Source: Cyclina sinensis (Eukaryota; Mollusca; Bivalvia; Venerida; Veneridae). Taken from it: DNA of 64,000 bases. The notes below the pieces were generated by a model. That model did no database searches, was not told the origin of the DNA, and saw nothing but the letters and a program-made list of their open reading frames with translations. How positions within the stretch are numbered: position 1 is the first letter of the stretch; each line of letters opens with the position of its first letter. The stretch spans positions 24,798,977 to 24,862,976 of the forward strand of contig JAAONU010000010.1 in assembly GCA_012932295.1 (NCBI GenBank), in the 5' to 3' direction. Below are positions 34,117 through 47,164 of this stretch, piece by piece. The translations under genes and the position numbers were made by a program.

Positions 34117-35715
34117 CTATGAAGCAAAATATACTTATGTGATACACAATTTTCTAAGTGTAGGCTAAAGCTCACATATGAAAATATTTTCACAAGTGCG
34201 AAGAAGCGCTAGCGACGACAGAAAATACCATTATTAATGTTATTTAACGTCTTTTGCACAATCAGTACTTTGATATTTGTGGCTTCTAATGTCCCATTGG
34301 CTTCTTCAAATAACAGTATATCCTAGTATGATTTCACAAATGTAAACTTTAACTGATTTAACTAATTTCGGCTTGCGAACCTCTTTTTATTTTTTATTTT
34401 ACATTCGATGGCGGCAATTTCAAAAATCTGACACCCACAAGGGAAAGAAAATATCTTGCCGGGACTGAAACAATCGTCCATCTCGCCCCCACCTACCCCT
34501 CTCCCCTCCCCCCTACCGCACCCCACCAACCCTTTACGTTTAGGCTTTTACCACTAGGCTACGGAGGTAGTAAGTACGCCATGTCTATAACATAGAACAC
34601 CCTTTCACATTTGTTTCATGGTTTCAGGTCCCTGTGTATAGTTGAAATGTTACAATAAATCGTGTCAATTTCAGTATATCCCCTGTCTATACAAGATATA
34701 TGTGTCGGCTATGATATGCTCGACAAAAATTGAACATTGACTTCTTAAAAATGAAAACAATTATATGGAGTTGACATAGTTATCGAAAAATGACATAAAG
34801 AGATCGGACGATTGTTGACGTTATGTTTCATAGAATAAAATCAACCATATAGAACTAACATCAGTGGTTATTATATATTGTATTTTCTAGAAAAGTCTAG
34901 AAACGTTCTCTAGAAATATTTCATCAGTCTGTTTCTATTCATAAATAATAGTGTCTAAACTCTGGTTTTCAACCTGACAACGAGAACCGACATTGCCAGA
35001 TCTTGCAGGCTATTTAATAATTTATGCAAGATAAGTACCAAAAGTCCAAGGCAAGTGAATTCTAACACTGTGTTTTAATACACATCTTGAACCGTTTGGG
35101 TAGTAAGGAAAGAATCATTTGAATTGATACTTTTCACAATTCTGTTGCGTTTTCGGTTGTTCAATTTTAACAGGTTTTGGACCAGAAACACACATTGACA
35201 AACTTTCTTTCTACATACGATACCAAGCATAACAACCTAATTTACCTGCACTCAATAGATTTGTCCCTAGTGCGACTAGATGTTAAAGATAATGCAATGA
35301 AAGTGCGGGGAAAAATCTCAACTGTAACACGAATATTACAGAAATTTAGAAATTAATATTTGTATAAAATCTCTGTCAGTAGATTTAATCAGCGGATAGA
35401 AATAACAGTCAAATCAACCCATTAAAATCACAAATATACAAACATATTTAGAGTTTGTTTCTTTTTTTCAGTCTTCCTTATACAGGATCGTCTTTATTTC
35501 CTTGTTTCCGACACTCTTTCTAACTTTGCTATTTCAGTATCTTTCATAATTGTTAAAAACTCCATCCATCCGTAGTGAATGAACGAATAAACTAACAAAT
35601 AAATGACTAAGTGTAAGAAATTGTATCCATTTTCCATTACTAAATTGGTCTAGTACACTTTTCTTGTGACGGATTCGCTCGGCATTGTATATATACATTC
35701 ACATATATACGTATA
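34117..35715. other. Intron or upstream region of the NACHT gene
   Basis: No exon with both splice sites was recognised. A C-rich stretch (34480-34530) and AT-rich sequence fill it. Confidence 0.35.
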
Positions 35716-36172
35716 TATTTAAAGCGACTGACTCACAGAATTTTGCTGAATTGTTTTTTCTTTAAAATTTAAGAGAACTAGTCTTAATTTACTATGAAAA
35801 AAAAGCATAATATTATGCTTCTATACACCATGAAAACTGAAAAAAAGTTTCGACTTAACCAGGATTCGAACCCACGACCTTTCGGTTAGTAAAATATAGA
35901 ACGACGATCTAGACCACTTAGCCACAGCGCCTAACTTTAGCATTGCGTCAAAATTAATGTTATAACTAAAGTATTTACCCCGTGACTAACATGACTAACG
36001 TGGTATTTTTTTTTACCGATAAAAGTGTGTAAAACTTTATATTTTGATGTTTTTCTCCGTATCAAAAAATGAATCGGTAACTTAGTTTAAATATGTTCTT
36101 CACAATTGCAGCAAAAATTTCATTTCTTTTTTTTCCATCGTCGGCCCATCTGTGAGTCAGTCGCTTTAATAC
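35716..36172. mobile_element. MITE with TTAA flanks and internal tRNA-like segment
   Basis: TTAA then agcgactgactcacag at the left (about 35719-35738) is matched exactly inverted by ctgtgagtcagtcgct then TTAA at the right (36150-36169). TTAA target duplications are typical of piggyBac-type insertion, although the ends lack the usual CCC start. A tRNA-like segment on the minus strand (about 35935-35855) has gtggctaagtggtctaga (box A) and gtgggttcgaatcc (box B) but no pairing acceptor stem. Confidence 0.7.
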
Positions 36173-36196
36173 ATATACATATATATATATATATTT
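36170..36196. repeat. AT microsatellite
   Basis: Alternating ta run (acatatatatatatatat) beside the right end of the MITE. Confidence 0.9.
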
Positions 36197-36296
36197 CCAA
36201 ATTCACCTTACTGTTCCACATTGCCGCTCTACATCGCAACGCAGGAACGACAACACTTGAAAAACAAATAGTCTAACTCTGCTCAGAGTTACTTAC

Positions 36297-36400
36297 CTTG
36301 TATCAATTATGGGGTCTCGCGGAAAGAAAAGGTAAGTGAAGAAAGATTGAATAGCATAACAGAAATTACCATGTTTTCGCCTCTAATAAAGTACACGGAC
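36297..36400 (-). other. Possible 5' non-coding exon of the NACHT gene
   Basis: A strong minus-strand donor (ATACAAG|GTAAGTAAC at 36297) is preceded by sequence without a long frame. Position and strand would suit a first exon. Support is the donor alone. Confidence 0.25.
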
Positions 36401-37985
36401 GCTTTATTATTCCGTTCAGCTTGAACACATTTTGTCTTCTACAAATTATTTGCTAATAAATAGCAACCAATAAAAACTGAAAGCGGAATGCTACCATTCG
36501 GTGCCTGCGCCCACCACTCCGTTTCACCTCCTTCCACCTTCACCTCCCCCTCCCCGACATCGCCCCCCCACACACACACAAAGAAAATGAAAAAAAAAAT
36601 GATTGTGTATTCACTGATCATTCAAGAGGAAAAATAATAAACAGATTACCAATATTTAACAGACCGATATCTGAAAATAGTAAAAAATGCTAAGTCTGTA
36701 GAGAGAAATATAAAAACGAAAGGAATTAATTTAACAGTGAAAAATCAAGGCACTGAAGGCACTGAATTTGTTTTGGATACGGAACCAGTAATCAGCGTTG
36801 CCAATATAAAATTTGTCTTCCTTCCATTTTGCAGAAAGGTTTTTTAAAAGTGTTCATATCTGGCTGATCCTATAAGAGACTGAATACTCCTCTACATACT
36901 GCAAAACTTTTATGCACCTGTATACTCGGTATTGAACTTTGAATACTGCCATTGTCCTAACGAAAAAAACTCACACATGTCACTTTTTCATTAGAGTATT
37001 ATGTAGTTTCATGTTAATACATGATATTGCCTTGAAGTTATGAACAATAATAAAATATAATAAATTAAAACGGACATTAATTGTTAAATTATGCATAAGA
37101 ACGTCATGGTTCGTTGCACTTTCTCTTTGAGATTTATCAAAGTGAGAAATTGTAAGTTGATATATCCAATACTTTTAAGAGATTCACCGACCATAAATTA
37201 AGGATGTAAAATCACAAAGGGCAATTACTGCAAAATTATTCATAAGAAAGTTGTGGTTGTTGGACAGTGTGATCTCCTCGGTAAGATATATCCATCTTTG
37301 TAAGCAAGTATGATAAAGTACAAAGGGGAATTACCCTAAAATTATGCAAAAGAGATTTATATTTATTCAATAAGATCTATCCATCTGTCGTTTCATCAAA
37401 GTTCCAAGTTGATACCGCCAATACTCTTTGAATTATGTCCTCGACAAATAACCCAACCAGGCAGTTAGCTGGTCAAGTTTATTCAAGTATGCCCCCTCCC
37501 CTTCCTTACCTGTGTGGGAGGTTGGCGGGTAGGGTATAATGAAATTGGAAATGAATCCAAGTAGTTATTGTCTAAGATCAGGTGTATGAAATTGAAATAC
37601 TAGACATTTAATGTGAGTGTACAAATCAGTATCTATAAGTAACCAAATTGCAGCCAGAGAATATTGTATTTAATGGTTTTTAGGTCAGCCAATACATTAC
37701 TACGTGTGCTTAAGTAATAAATCTGATATTTATATTACCTAGAGACTCTCAGTTTTACAGATATGTAAATAATTATAATTATTTGCCTGAGAGGAATTTC
37801 TTTTATGAAGCTCCTAAAAATAGCATTACTGATGCCACAAAATAAGGTCGTACGAGAAAATCCGGAAATCATGTGGAAAGGCTATAAGCAGTACCGTAAC
37901 AATATGTTGTTACACCATTTTTAATTTAAATTATGTTAATTTAAAAATTCATGTATTTTTAACAGAATTAAAAGTCCAGCAAGCC
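36401..37985. other. Intergenic, with degenerate tandem-unit repeat
   Basis: No gene seen. 37060-37450 contains diverged ~100-bp related blocks (gggcaattac, atgcataagaa, gatctatccatct) resembling the gggcaataactc units at 20985-21835. Confidence 0.4.
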
Positions 37986-37989
37986 TTTA

Positions 37990-39667
37990 TTTAAAATCCC
38001 TTATACAATTTTATCATTGCATCAGAGTCGATAAAACCTTAACATCATTTTATAAGAGAAGACAAAACCCTTACCATCATTTGATCAGACTGGACAAACC
38101 TCTTATACCATTTTATCAGAGTGGACAAAACCCCTTATATCATTTTTAGCAGAGTGGGCAATATCCCTTACATCATTTTATCAGATGGACAAAACGCCTA
38201 ACATCATTTCATCAGAGAAGACAAAACTCCTTACATCATTTTATCATAATAGACAAAACAGCTAACATCATTTCGTAAGACTGTACAAAAAAGTACATCA
38301 TTTCATCAGACTGGACAAAACCCCTAACATCATTTTATCAGAGAATACAAATCCTCTAACATCATTACATCATAGCGAAACAAACACTACCATCATTTTA
38401 TTAGAGCGGACAAACCCCTAACATCATTTTATCAGAGTAGAAGGAACCACTAACATCATTTGATAAGACTTGACAAAACCCCTGACATCATTTTATCAGT
38501 GTGGACAAAACCTCTCACATCATTTCATCAGAGTGGACAAAACTCCTGTCATCATTTTATCAGATAAGACAAAACCCCTAACATTTTTTATAAGAGTGGA
38601 CCAAACCCCAAACATCATTTTATCAGAGTGGACAAAACTGCTTACATCATTTCATAGACTGGACAAAACCTCGTACATCATTTCATCAGACTGGACAAAA
38701 CCCCTTACATCATTTCATCAGACTGGACAAAACCCCTTACATCATTTCATCAGAATGGGCAAAACCCCTTACATCATTTCATCATAGCGAAAAAAAAGCC
38801 TAACATTATTTCATTAGAGTAGACAAACCCCTTACATCAATTCAATATACTGGACAAAACCCCTTACATCATTCTATAAGAGTAGACAAAACCCCTTACA
38901 TCATTTTATCAGAGTGGACAAAACGCTTTCATCATATTATCAGATCGGACAAAGTCCCTTACATCATTAAATATAGTGGACAAAACCCCTAACATCATTT
39001 TATCAGAGTGGACAAAATCTTTCATCACATTATCAGAGTGGACAAAACTCCTTACATCATTTAAACAGAATGGACAAAATTCTTACATCATTTTATTATA
39101 GTGGTCAAAACCCCTAACATCATTTTTTTCAGAGTGGACAAAAACCCTTTCATCATTTTATTATAGTTGACAAAACCCCTAACATCATTTTATCGGAGTG
39201 GACAATACCTCTCACATAATTTTTTCAGAGTAGACAAAACCCCTTACATCATTTCATCTGAGTGGACAAAACTTCTTACTACATTACATCATAGCGAAAA
39301 AACCCTAACATTATTTTATTAGAGTAGTCAAACCCTAAGATCATATAATCAGAGTGTATAAACCACTAACATCATTTCATCAGAGTAAACAAACCCGTAC
39401 ATCATTTCATCAGAGTGGACAAACCCCCAAACATCATTTGATAGAGGGAACAAATCCCATACATCATTTTATTAATGTAGACAAACCTCTAACTTCATTT
39501 CATCAGAGTGGACAAAATTCCTTACATCATTTTATCAGGGTGGACAAACCCCAAATATTATTTTATTAGAGTGAAAAAACCCCTAGGATTATTTTAAAGA
39601 GTGGACGAACCCCCTTACATCATTCTATCAGAGTGGACAAAATCCCGTTCATCATTTTATCAGAGTG
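37990..39667. repeat. ~33-bp minisatellite, about 50 diverged copies
   Basis: The unit approximates acatcattttatcagagtgg acaaaaccccttt with frequent substitutions and 1-2 base indels. It runs uninterrupted from about 37990 into the N gap. ORFs across it (for example 38470-38787) are repeat artefacts. Confidence 0.95.
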
Positions 39668-39767
39668 NNNNNNNNNNNNNNNNNNNNNNNNNNNNNNNNN
39701 NNNNNNNNNNNNNNNNNNNNNNNNNNNNNNNNNNNNNNNNNNNNNNNNNNNNNNNNNNNNNNNNNNN
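39668..39767. other. Assembly gap (100 N)
   Basis: Exactly 100 N, the conventional size for a gap of unknown length. It begins inside the 33-bp array and ends at the first base of a segmental repeat unit. Confidence 0.98.
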
Positions 39768-41830
39768 CCGTACTCACGTGAAAGATATAATCACTCCTCG
39801 TACCAGTTACTAATCAAGACAGTAAATATATCTATGATACAACCTTCGATATGAAAAAATTGGACGTCAGACTGACTGAATTAAAAGACGCGTCAGGTGG
39901 TTTATATGACAACTTATCACTGTAAACAAAAAGAACGGACATTACCTCTTCACAGTAGCAAATGTATAACTGTAAAACAACAACAACAACACTAACAAAT
40001 AACAATAAAAATAACAGAGAAGTTTAGGTTTACCTGTATTTATGCAGGACGGGTCTATTATAAGATATAAGAGACAAGCTGCACATCATGAAAATTATCA
40101 AACAACGTCAGTTTTCTATTGTTACAGGAGTTCTCATTATTGTTTTCATTTCCTATTCGTAAGTTGATAAACGAAAAAAAAAAAAAAAACTCGCACCCAG
40201 TTTATATGGCAGCACAATCAAATAGGGAGAAAAGTCAATCTAGGTATCTGTTAAATGAATTATACGCTCTAATATGAGATAATAGCTGGCTTAACAAGAT
40301 CGCATGCATTGGTAAAAATACATTATGACAAGGTTGTTTTTGCTGTATTCAGTAATTGTGACATTGAAAATTCTCTCAAGTATCTCAATGATAACTCATT
40401 AGTAACACTATTATCATTTAAGTACGCTTAACTTTATTGTTAGAGCTACATGACTTAGATTTGACAACTTAAATTTTATTTGAAATCCGTTAAATATATT
40501 ATTCAGTAATATTATGAACACTTTTTAAAGGTTTGTTTCTCATAGAAGTTATATAACATATAATTTCATAATTAAATTGACTTCCGTAAAATTTACGAAG
40601 TGGGCAAGAAATATGGACGACCTCTGAACATGCTTAATGTAACCTTGGATATGCAGAATGTAGTTGTATGCAACACATTGACTTAATGTGATTAACATTT
40701 CTATCAACTTATTTCAAATTCCTTTCATGCATGACAAAGTTATAGCCAAACAATACCATCCGACCGACATGGTGATTCCTATATACTTCTTCAAAACTTT
40801 GTTTCTGGGGGTTTAAAAAAACTGTCCCGGTGTACAAAGGGCTATAAAAACGCGAAGCTTAAGACAACTGAACAGGTGCCTTTGTTGAGCAAAACTATTA
40901 CATTAGACAAATATTGCTCAGCATATTCATATATGCTTCAATAAAACGCTTTTACAATAGTGGAATATATTGTTTACAAGAACAATAAATAGAAATGTAT
41001 ATAATCTCTGTTAAGTCGATGGAAAAATAATAAACATTAGATAAAACACTGCACTTGTTTCATTGTTTAACTTCCAGTTGTTTGTTTAAACAACTGATTT
41101 TGTTCACATCTATCTATTATATAATAGATATACATTTTTTTTGCTGAAGCTCCTGTCTAAAAGAAGTTTTACTATTTTAAAGCTTTTCTTTTTTATAAAT
41201 ATTCAGATTGCCTGATGGTTTTCCTCTTTTTTAAGTAAGTCTTCTTACAAATCATTCGATTCATATTGTGAATATTCCATTTTGCATCTTCAGTATAACT
41301 GTAATGCACGTAGAATAGGTCTGTTATTAGATAATATTTATATATGCTGTTTCGCTTGAGATTTTGAGTCTTTATTCTTGTTATCAATAGCGCTATGCTT
41401 TGTTTCGTTCTGATTATGTAGACATTGACATGTACATCTCTATTTCATGCAGACGTATATTGTGTTTATGTTGATGACGGTGAAATGATTTTCAACCAGT
41501 GCACGTGTTTGAACAAGGGAGGCCCGTTTACGAAAGCTCACTATTTTTATCTTATACCCACCGTCTGCATAATCTAAATAGGTACTTGTTTAAAGATAAA
41601 TATTGATAATTTCATATTTGTACCTAAACAGGTTAAATACATCAATGGATCAGGAGATAATGAAAATCGGTTAACATTGAAATGCAATAACTTCGCAACA
41701 TTAATTAGGGATAGACATGTTGAAGAGGCATACTCTTTGGAGCACTCTATTGCATTCAAAGTTATATATTTTTGAATACTAATAAACCAATCATTATCCA
41801 TTGTCCAGGTGACAGCAAAATTGATTCTCG
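39768..41830. repeat. Segmental repeat, copy 1
   Basis: Matches 45505-48435 in order: ccgtactcacgtgaaagat, aattaaaagacgcgtcaggt, tttatgcaggacgggtctat, tggcttaacaag, aatatggacgacctct, tattcagattgcctgatggt and gtacttgtttaaagataaat. Shorter than copy 3, with several internal deletions. A 16-base A run lies at about 40175. No gene seen. Confidence 0.8.
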
Positions 41831-41907
41831 TTCAGATGCGTAATTATTTGATCACTCAGGCCTACGGCCCTCGTGATTAAATTAATACGCATCTTTGCTG
41901 TCACCGT
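41805..41907. repeat. Fold-back element, ~100 bp
   Basis: ggtgacagcaaa… at the left pairs with tttgctgtcacc at the right, and gatgcgtaattattt…gatcac pairs with gtgattaaattaatacgcatc, around a loop with caggcctacggccct. It is absent from the matching place of copy 3 (about 48435). Confidence 0.75.
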
Positions 41908-41995
41908 GCTATATTTGACGGTAGAACACTCAAACTTAAAATCTATTTCCTAATTAATTTCAAAATCAAACTAAATTTCGTAAAACTTAGGGAGC

Positions 41996-42856
41996 TAAAC
42001 AAATTAACAAAACTAACAAATACCTCCTAAGGTGTAAATTATCTTCATCCAATCTTTGTGATTTCTGCAACATGAATATAGAAACGACAAAACACCTATT
42101 CTGGGAATGCCAGTATGTACAGAATTTCTGGACAGAATTTAATCAATTTCTAAATTTAAAAAATATAAATTACACAATTAATTTTAAGGATATATCTTTT
42201 GGAATAATGGATAACTTTTTACAAAATGATACACTAGCAACTAATTTTATAATCATGCTAGCTAAATATTTTATTTTCAAGATGAAACTAAAAAATATCA
42301 TTCCACATATAGAACAATTTAAAAACTATTTAAATCAAAGGATTACAACAGAGAGAGAAATAGCAATATTTAAAAATAAGCTAGATAAACATAATTTGAA
42401 ATGGTTAAAATTCATTAGAGCATAACATACCTAATCTGAAAAGATCAAAAATTCATTAGAGCATAAAGATACCTAATGTACAGAAAAAAAATGTATTCCT
42501 TATTTTTGGAAGCGATATTACTATCCCCCTTTTCTATTTTTTTTCTCGAACGAGCATTTAAATTTAAATATTTGACATCACTCCCCCTACTTTTCAATTT
42601 ATTATAAAATCCACTTGATATACATAAATATTTTAAAAACAGACAAAAACACTTAAAATATAAAAAAAATATTCAAGTTTACACATGTAAACAATAACCG
42701 ATGTAACAAATGATAAATTATAATGTTTTTGTTTTTTTTGTTGTTTGTTTTTCTTTAAATAGCATAGTGTACAATAGCATATGTTATATGTATTATGTGT
42801 ATTGTGGAATAAACGGGGTTACCCGTATGGGGCCTCAAAAAAAAAAAAAAAAAAAA
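41996..42856 (+). mobile_element. 5'-truncated LINE with target-site duplication
   Basis: Flanked by direct copies of aaaacttagggagc (41982-41995 and about 42857-42870), with a ~22-base A tail before the right copy. From 41997 to 42425 it encodes the C-terminal 142 residues of a non-LTR reverse-transcriptase protein, with a CCHC-like knuckle (LCDFCN … TTKHLFWEC) and a basic helical tail. The 3' UTR runs to gttacccgtatggggcctca. The knuckle and following tail are typical of LINE ORF2 ends. No reverse-transcriptase core remains. Confidence 0.88.
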
Positions 42857-43529
42857 AAAACTTAGGGAGCGGAAAAAAATATGGACGACCTCTTAATGTA
42901 ACAATGGCCTTTATCGTATGTAAAATGTATTTGTATGCAATATTTTGAGTTAATATAATTAACATTTGTATCAACTTATTTCAAATTCCTTTCATGCTAG
43001 ACAAAGTTATAGCCAAACAATACCACCCGACCGACATGGTGATTCCTAAATACCCGTTCAAAACTTTGTTTCTGGGGTATAATAGAAGTGCCCCAGTGTC
43101 CAAAGGGCTATAAAAATGCGTAGCTTAAGAGAACTGGTCACTTTGTTGACCATAACTATTACATTAAAACATATTGCTCAGCATCTTCATATAGATTACT
43201 ACAATCAAACAGTTTTACAATAGTAGAATAAATTGTTTACAAGAACAATAAATAGAAATGCATCTTATCTCTATTAGATTGAAGAACAGTTGATAAATCT
43301 AAGAAAAAACTTTGCACTAGTTGGATTGTTTAACCAATCTGACTGAAGTACTGTTCACGATCTCTCTACAAGCGTAGCAATTTTTAGGAGATGATTTTAA
43401 TCAGATTAATTGTTTAACTTTCAATTGGTTAAACAAATGATTTTGTTCACATCTATCATAATAAATGTACCCTTTTTGCTGAAGTTCTTGTCTTAAAGAA
43501 GTTTGACTGTTTTATAGCTTTCACTTTTT

Positions 43530-44400
43530 ATGCCCCCACTAATGAAGTTTAGGGGGTGGGGGAGGGGTATAAAGAAGTGAGCTTGTCGGTCGGTCTGTCG
43601 GTCAGTCCATTTCATTGTTTCAGGATGATAACTCTTGAAGGAGTCAATGGATTGTAATAATTTTTTAGTAAACAAGTGTAACATCATAAAATACAGGTGA
43701 AGTTTGAATTTGGCCGCAGACCGCTATTTTTATAGAGTTATGGCCCCTTTTCATCTTCAGTTATGAAAAAAAAAATTCCGGACGATAACTCTTGAAGGAG
43801 TCAACGGATTGTAATATTGTTTAGCACACAGGTGCAACATCATAAAATACAGATGAAGTTTGAATTTGGGCTCAGACCACTAAATTTTTACAGAGCTATG
43901 GCACCTTTTCATCTTCAGTTTTGCACACACAAAAATGGTTTCCAGACGATTACTCTTTAAGGAGTCATTGGATTGTAATAATTTTTAGTACACCTGTGAA
44001 ACAGCTTAAAATACAGGTCAAGTTTGAATTTATGTTCAGACCACTACATTTTTACAGAGTTACGACCCCTTTTCATCTTCAATTTTACACAAAAATTGGT
44101 TTACACATGATAATCCTTTAAGAAGTCACTGGGTTGAAATTGTTTTCAGTACATAGATGAAACAACATTAAGTACAGGTCGAGTTTGAATCTGGATTCAG
44201 ACCACTTAAAATTTACACAGTTATTTTCATCTGTTATTTTACAAAGAGATGGTTTCCAGATGATAACTCTTTAAGGAGTCAATGGATTGTAATTATATTT
44301 TGTACTTAAATCTAACATCATTAAAAACAAGTTGATTTCAAATTTGGGCACAGACCACTAAATGTTTACATAGTTTAAGTTTATTTTCATTCTACCAGTT
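43530..44400. repeat. ~157-bp tandem repeat, 5 copies
   Basis: Head tttatgcccccactaatgaa and a ggtcggtctgtcggtcagtc run are followed by units with aactcttgaaggagtcaatg, ggattgtaat (43650, 43806, 43971, …) and aagtttgaatttgggctcag. A matching block with 3-4 units lies at 47165-47720 in copy 3. Confidence 0.88.
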
Positions 44401-47164
44401 TCAAAGTTGTTTTGGTGATTTAAAATCTTGCTTGATACAATTATCTGTACAATGTTTTGTTTTTTTCACTAGAGAAAATTTCTTTTTAGATGTTTCTCTT
44501 TGCCACAAAAGAAATGCCCGACTCCATCAAGGACATCAGTTGGGTATTTATCGCTTTCAGCGATAGCTCTAGTTTATTAATATTCAGATTGCCTGATGGT
44601 TTTCCTCTTTTTAAAGTAAGTCTTCTTACAAATCATTTTCAATTAATATTGTGAGTATACTATTTTGCTCGTAGAATAGGTCTGTTGCTCACAATATTAA
44701 CATTCAAGCACTCTTAACTTTAATGTATTGCTGAACAATTCTTTAAAGATTATCGTCATGCCACAACTGTTCTACGATTGGTAAGTATGAGACTTTATTG
44801 TTGCAATCAATGGTATCACAATGTCACAACATTCATAAGGACACACAGAATGAACACATTCATAAATAACTTACAATCGTGACCAAATCTGAAATGTTTG
44901 CCAGTTTATAGAATCAAAATATATTTATTTCAATAATTAAGTGTATTTATGAATGTCTTTCATGAAGTTGTTATATTACCTTAATAAGTTTACCTTAAAA
45001 ATGATTTATTGCAAAATGCGCATGGTAATATTTGGCTATTTGCTGAAAAGTTAACAATTACTTATGTTATTATCAATGATATATAAATTGGTCGAAGGAA
45101 GAAATATAAACTGTCCCATTTTAATGAAAGTGTACTCTTCCTAACAAAATGTTGATAAAAACTGAATAACCCGTTCTCACGTGAAGGGTTACATCACTCT
45201 TCGTAACAGTTACCAATCAGTACAGTTTATCTTTCTAAGTTATAACATTCAATATGGTGAATTGGACGTTAGACTGGCTGAATTAAAAGACACGTCGATT
45301 AACAAGTCGGGCGTTGTTTAAACGGAATATAATGATATGTTGTTTGACATATTTTATAATATGACTCGATTATGATGTGCCTACAATCATTTATCTTTTA
45401 AAAATGATAATTAAAGAAAACTTAAGTTAGCTAAATAAAAAAATACATAGAAAATGTCCCTGTTTAATAACCTTTTACTCTTCTACATACAAATACTAAC
45501 TGACCCGTACTCACGTGAAAGATTTAATCACTCCTCGTACCAGTTACTAATCAATACAGTAAATATATCTAAGATACAACCTTCGATATGAAAAATGATT
45601 GGACTGAATTAAAAGACACGTCAGGTGGTTTATATAACAACGTATCACTGTAAACAAAAAGAACGGAAACATACCTCTTCACAGTAGCCAATGTATAACT
45701 GTAAAACAACAACAAAAACACTAACAAAAACAAATAACAGAGAAGTTTAGGTTCACCTGTATATATGCAGGACGGGTCTATTATAAGATATAGGACTCAA
45801 GTTGCACATCATGAAAATTATCAAACAACGTCAGTTTTCTATTATTATGGGGGGTTCTCATTACTGTTTTCATTTCCTATTCGTTTGTTGATAAACGAAA
45901 AAAACAAAAACAAACTCTCACCCAGTTTAAATGGCAGCACAATCATATAGGTAGAAAAGTCCATCTAGGTATCTGTTAAATGAATTATACGCTCTAATAT
46001 GAGATAATAACTGGCTTAACAAGGGCGCATGCATTGGTTACAATGCTTTTTGGAAGATCATCTGTATAAAAGAGTGAGTTACAACATATGAAAAATGAAT
46101 TGGTTGGAAAGACCGTCATTATAATCATGTTGAAATTGTCTTTTACAGCAAATCAAAAGCATTCAGATATATCAGTAGGAGAAATTTAAACTAAAAAGGA
46201 TGTAATGGGGAATTGTAAGAATGTTTCTTATATTTCTTTGCTTAACAGGACGGTGTTAACGTTATCATTAAAAAATTTCGCTTGATTTAAACGGAAATGA
46301 TACAAATACGTTATGACACGGTTGTTGCTGTATTCAGTAATTTTGACATTGAAAATGTTCTCAGGTATCTCAATACTAACTCATATTGACAGTATTATCA
46401 TTCAAGTGCTCTTAACTTTATTGTTAGAGTTACATGAATAAAGAGTTGACAACTTAAATTTTCGTTAAAATCTGTTAACTATATTATTCAATATGAACAA
46501 GTTTTTAGAAGATTTGTTTCTCATAGAAGTTTTAAAACATATTAATTTCAAAATAAAAATAACTTTCATAAAACTTACGGAGCGGACAAAAAATATGGAC
46601 GACCTCTTAATGTAACCTTGGCCCTTTATGGTATGCACAATGTTCGTATGCAACACCTTGACTTAATGTGATTAACATTTGTATCTACTCATTTCAAATT
46701 CCCTTCACGCATGACACTGTTATAACCAAACAATACCACCCGACCGACATGATGATTCCTATACACCCTTTCAAAACTTTGTTTCTATGGGAATAATAAA
46801 AATGCCCCGTTGCCCAAATGACTATGAAAACGCGTAGCTTAAGACAGCTGGTGCCCTTGTTGAGCATAACTATTAGATTAGAAAAAAAATATTGCTTAGC
46901 ATATTCATAAATGTTTCAACAATCAAACAGTTTTACAATAGCTGAATATACTCGTATTGTTTACAAGAACAATAAATAGAAATGCATCTAATCTCTGTTA
47001 AATCGATGACAATTTAATAAACCTTTGACAAAACATTGCACTAGTTTGATTGTTTAACGTTCAAATGTTCAGGCTAATGATTTTGTTCACATCTAACATA
47101 ATAAATGTACCCGTTTTGCTTAAGTTCTTGTCTTAAAGAAGTTTTACTATTTTATAGCTTTCTC

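Larger units (their letters stand above)
41950..44800. repeat. Segmental repeat, copy 2 (split by a LINE)
   Basis: Corresponds to about 46540-47960 of copy 3: …cgtaaaacttagggagcgga, atatggacgacctcttaatg, ccgacatggtgattcct, then a tandem-unit part and tattcagattgcctgatggt. The LINE at 41996-42856 interrupts it. Confidence 0.75.

Noticed and set aside
35855..35935. Calling a tRNA-Ser/Leu gene on the minus strand
   Set aside because: Boxes A and B are good but the acceptor arms do not pair, and it sits inside inverted repeats with TTAA flanks.
36439..36621. Gly/Glu-rich minus-strand ORF
   Set aside because: Low-complexity C-rich/A-rich DNA with no support.
38470..39854. Repeat ORFs and a CRISPR-like look of the 33-bp array
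   Set aside because: Continuous diverged minisatellite with no spacers, in a eukaryotic genome; ORFs run into N and repeat.
42072..42425. Separate zinc-finger gene starting at ATG 42072
   Set aside because: The frame is open upstream to the LINE insertion point and the Cys motif starts before the ATG; it is the LINE ORF2 end.
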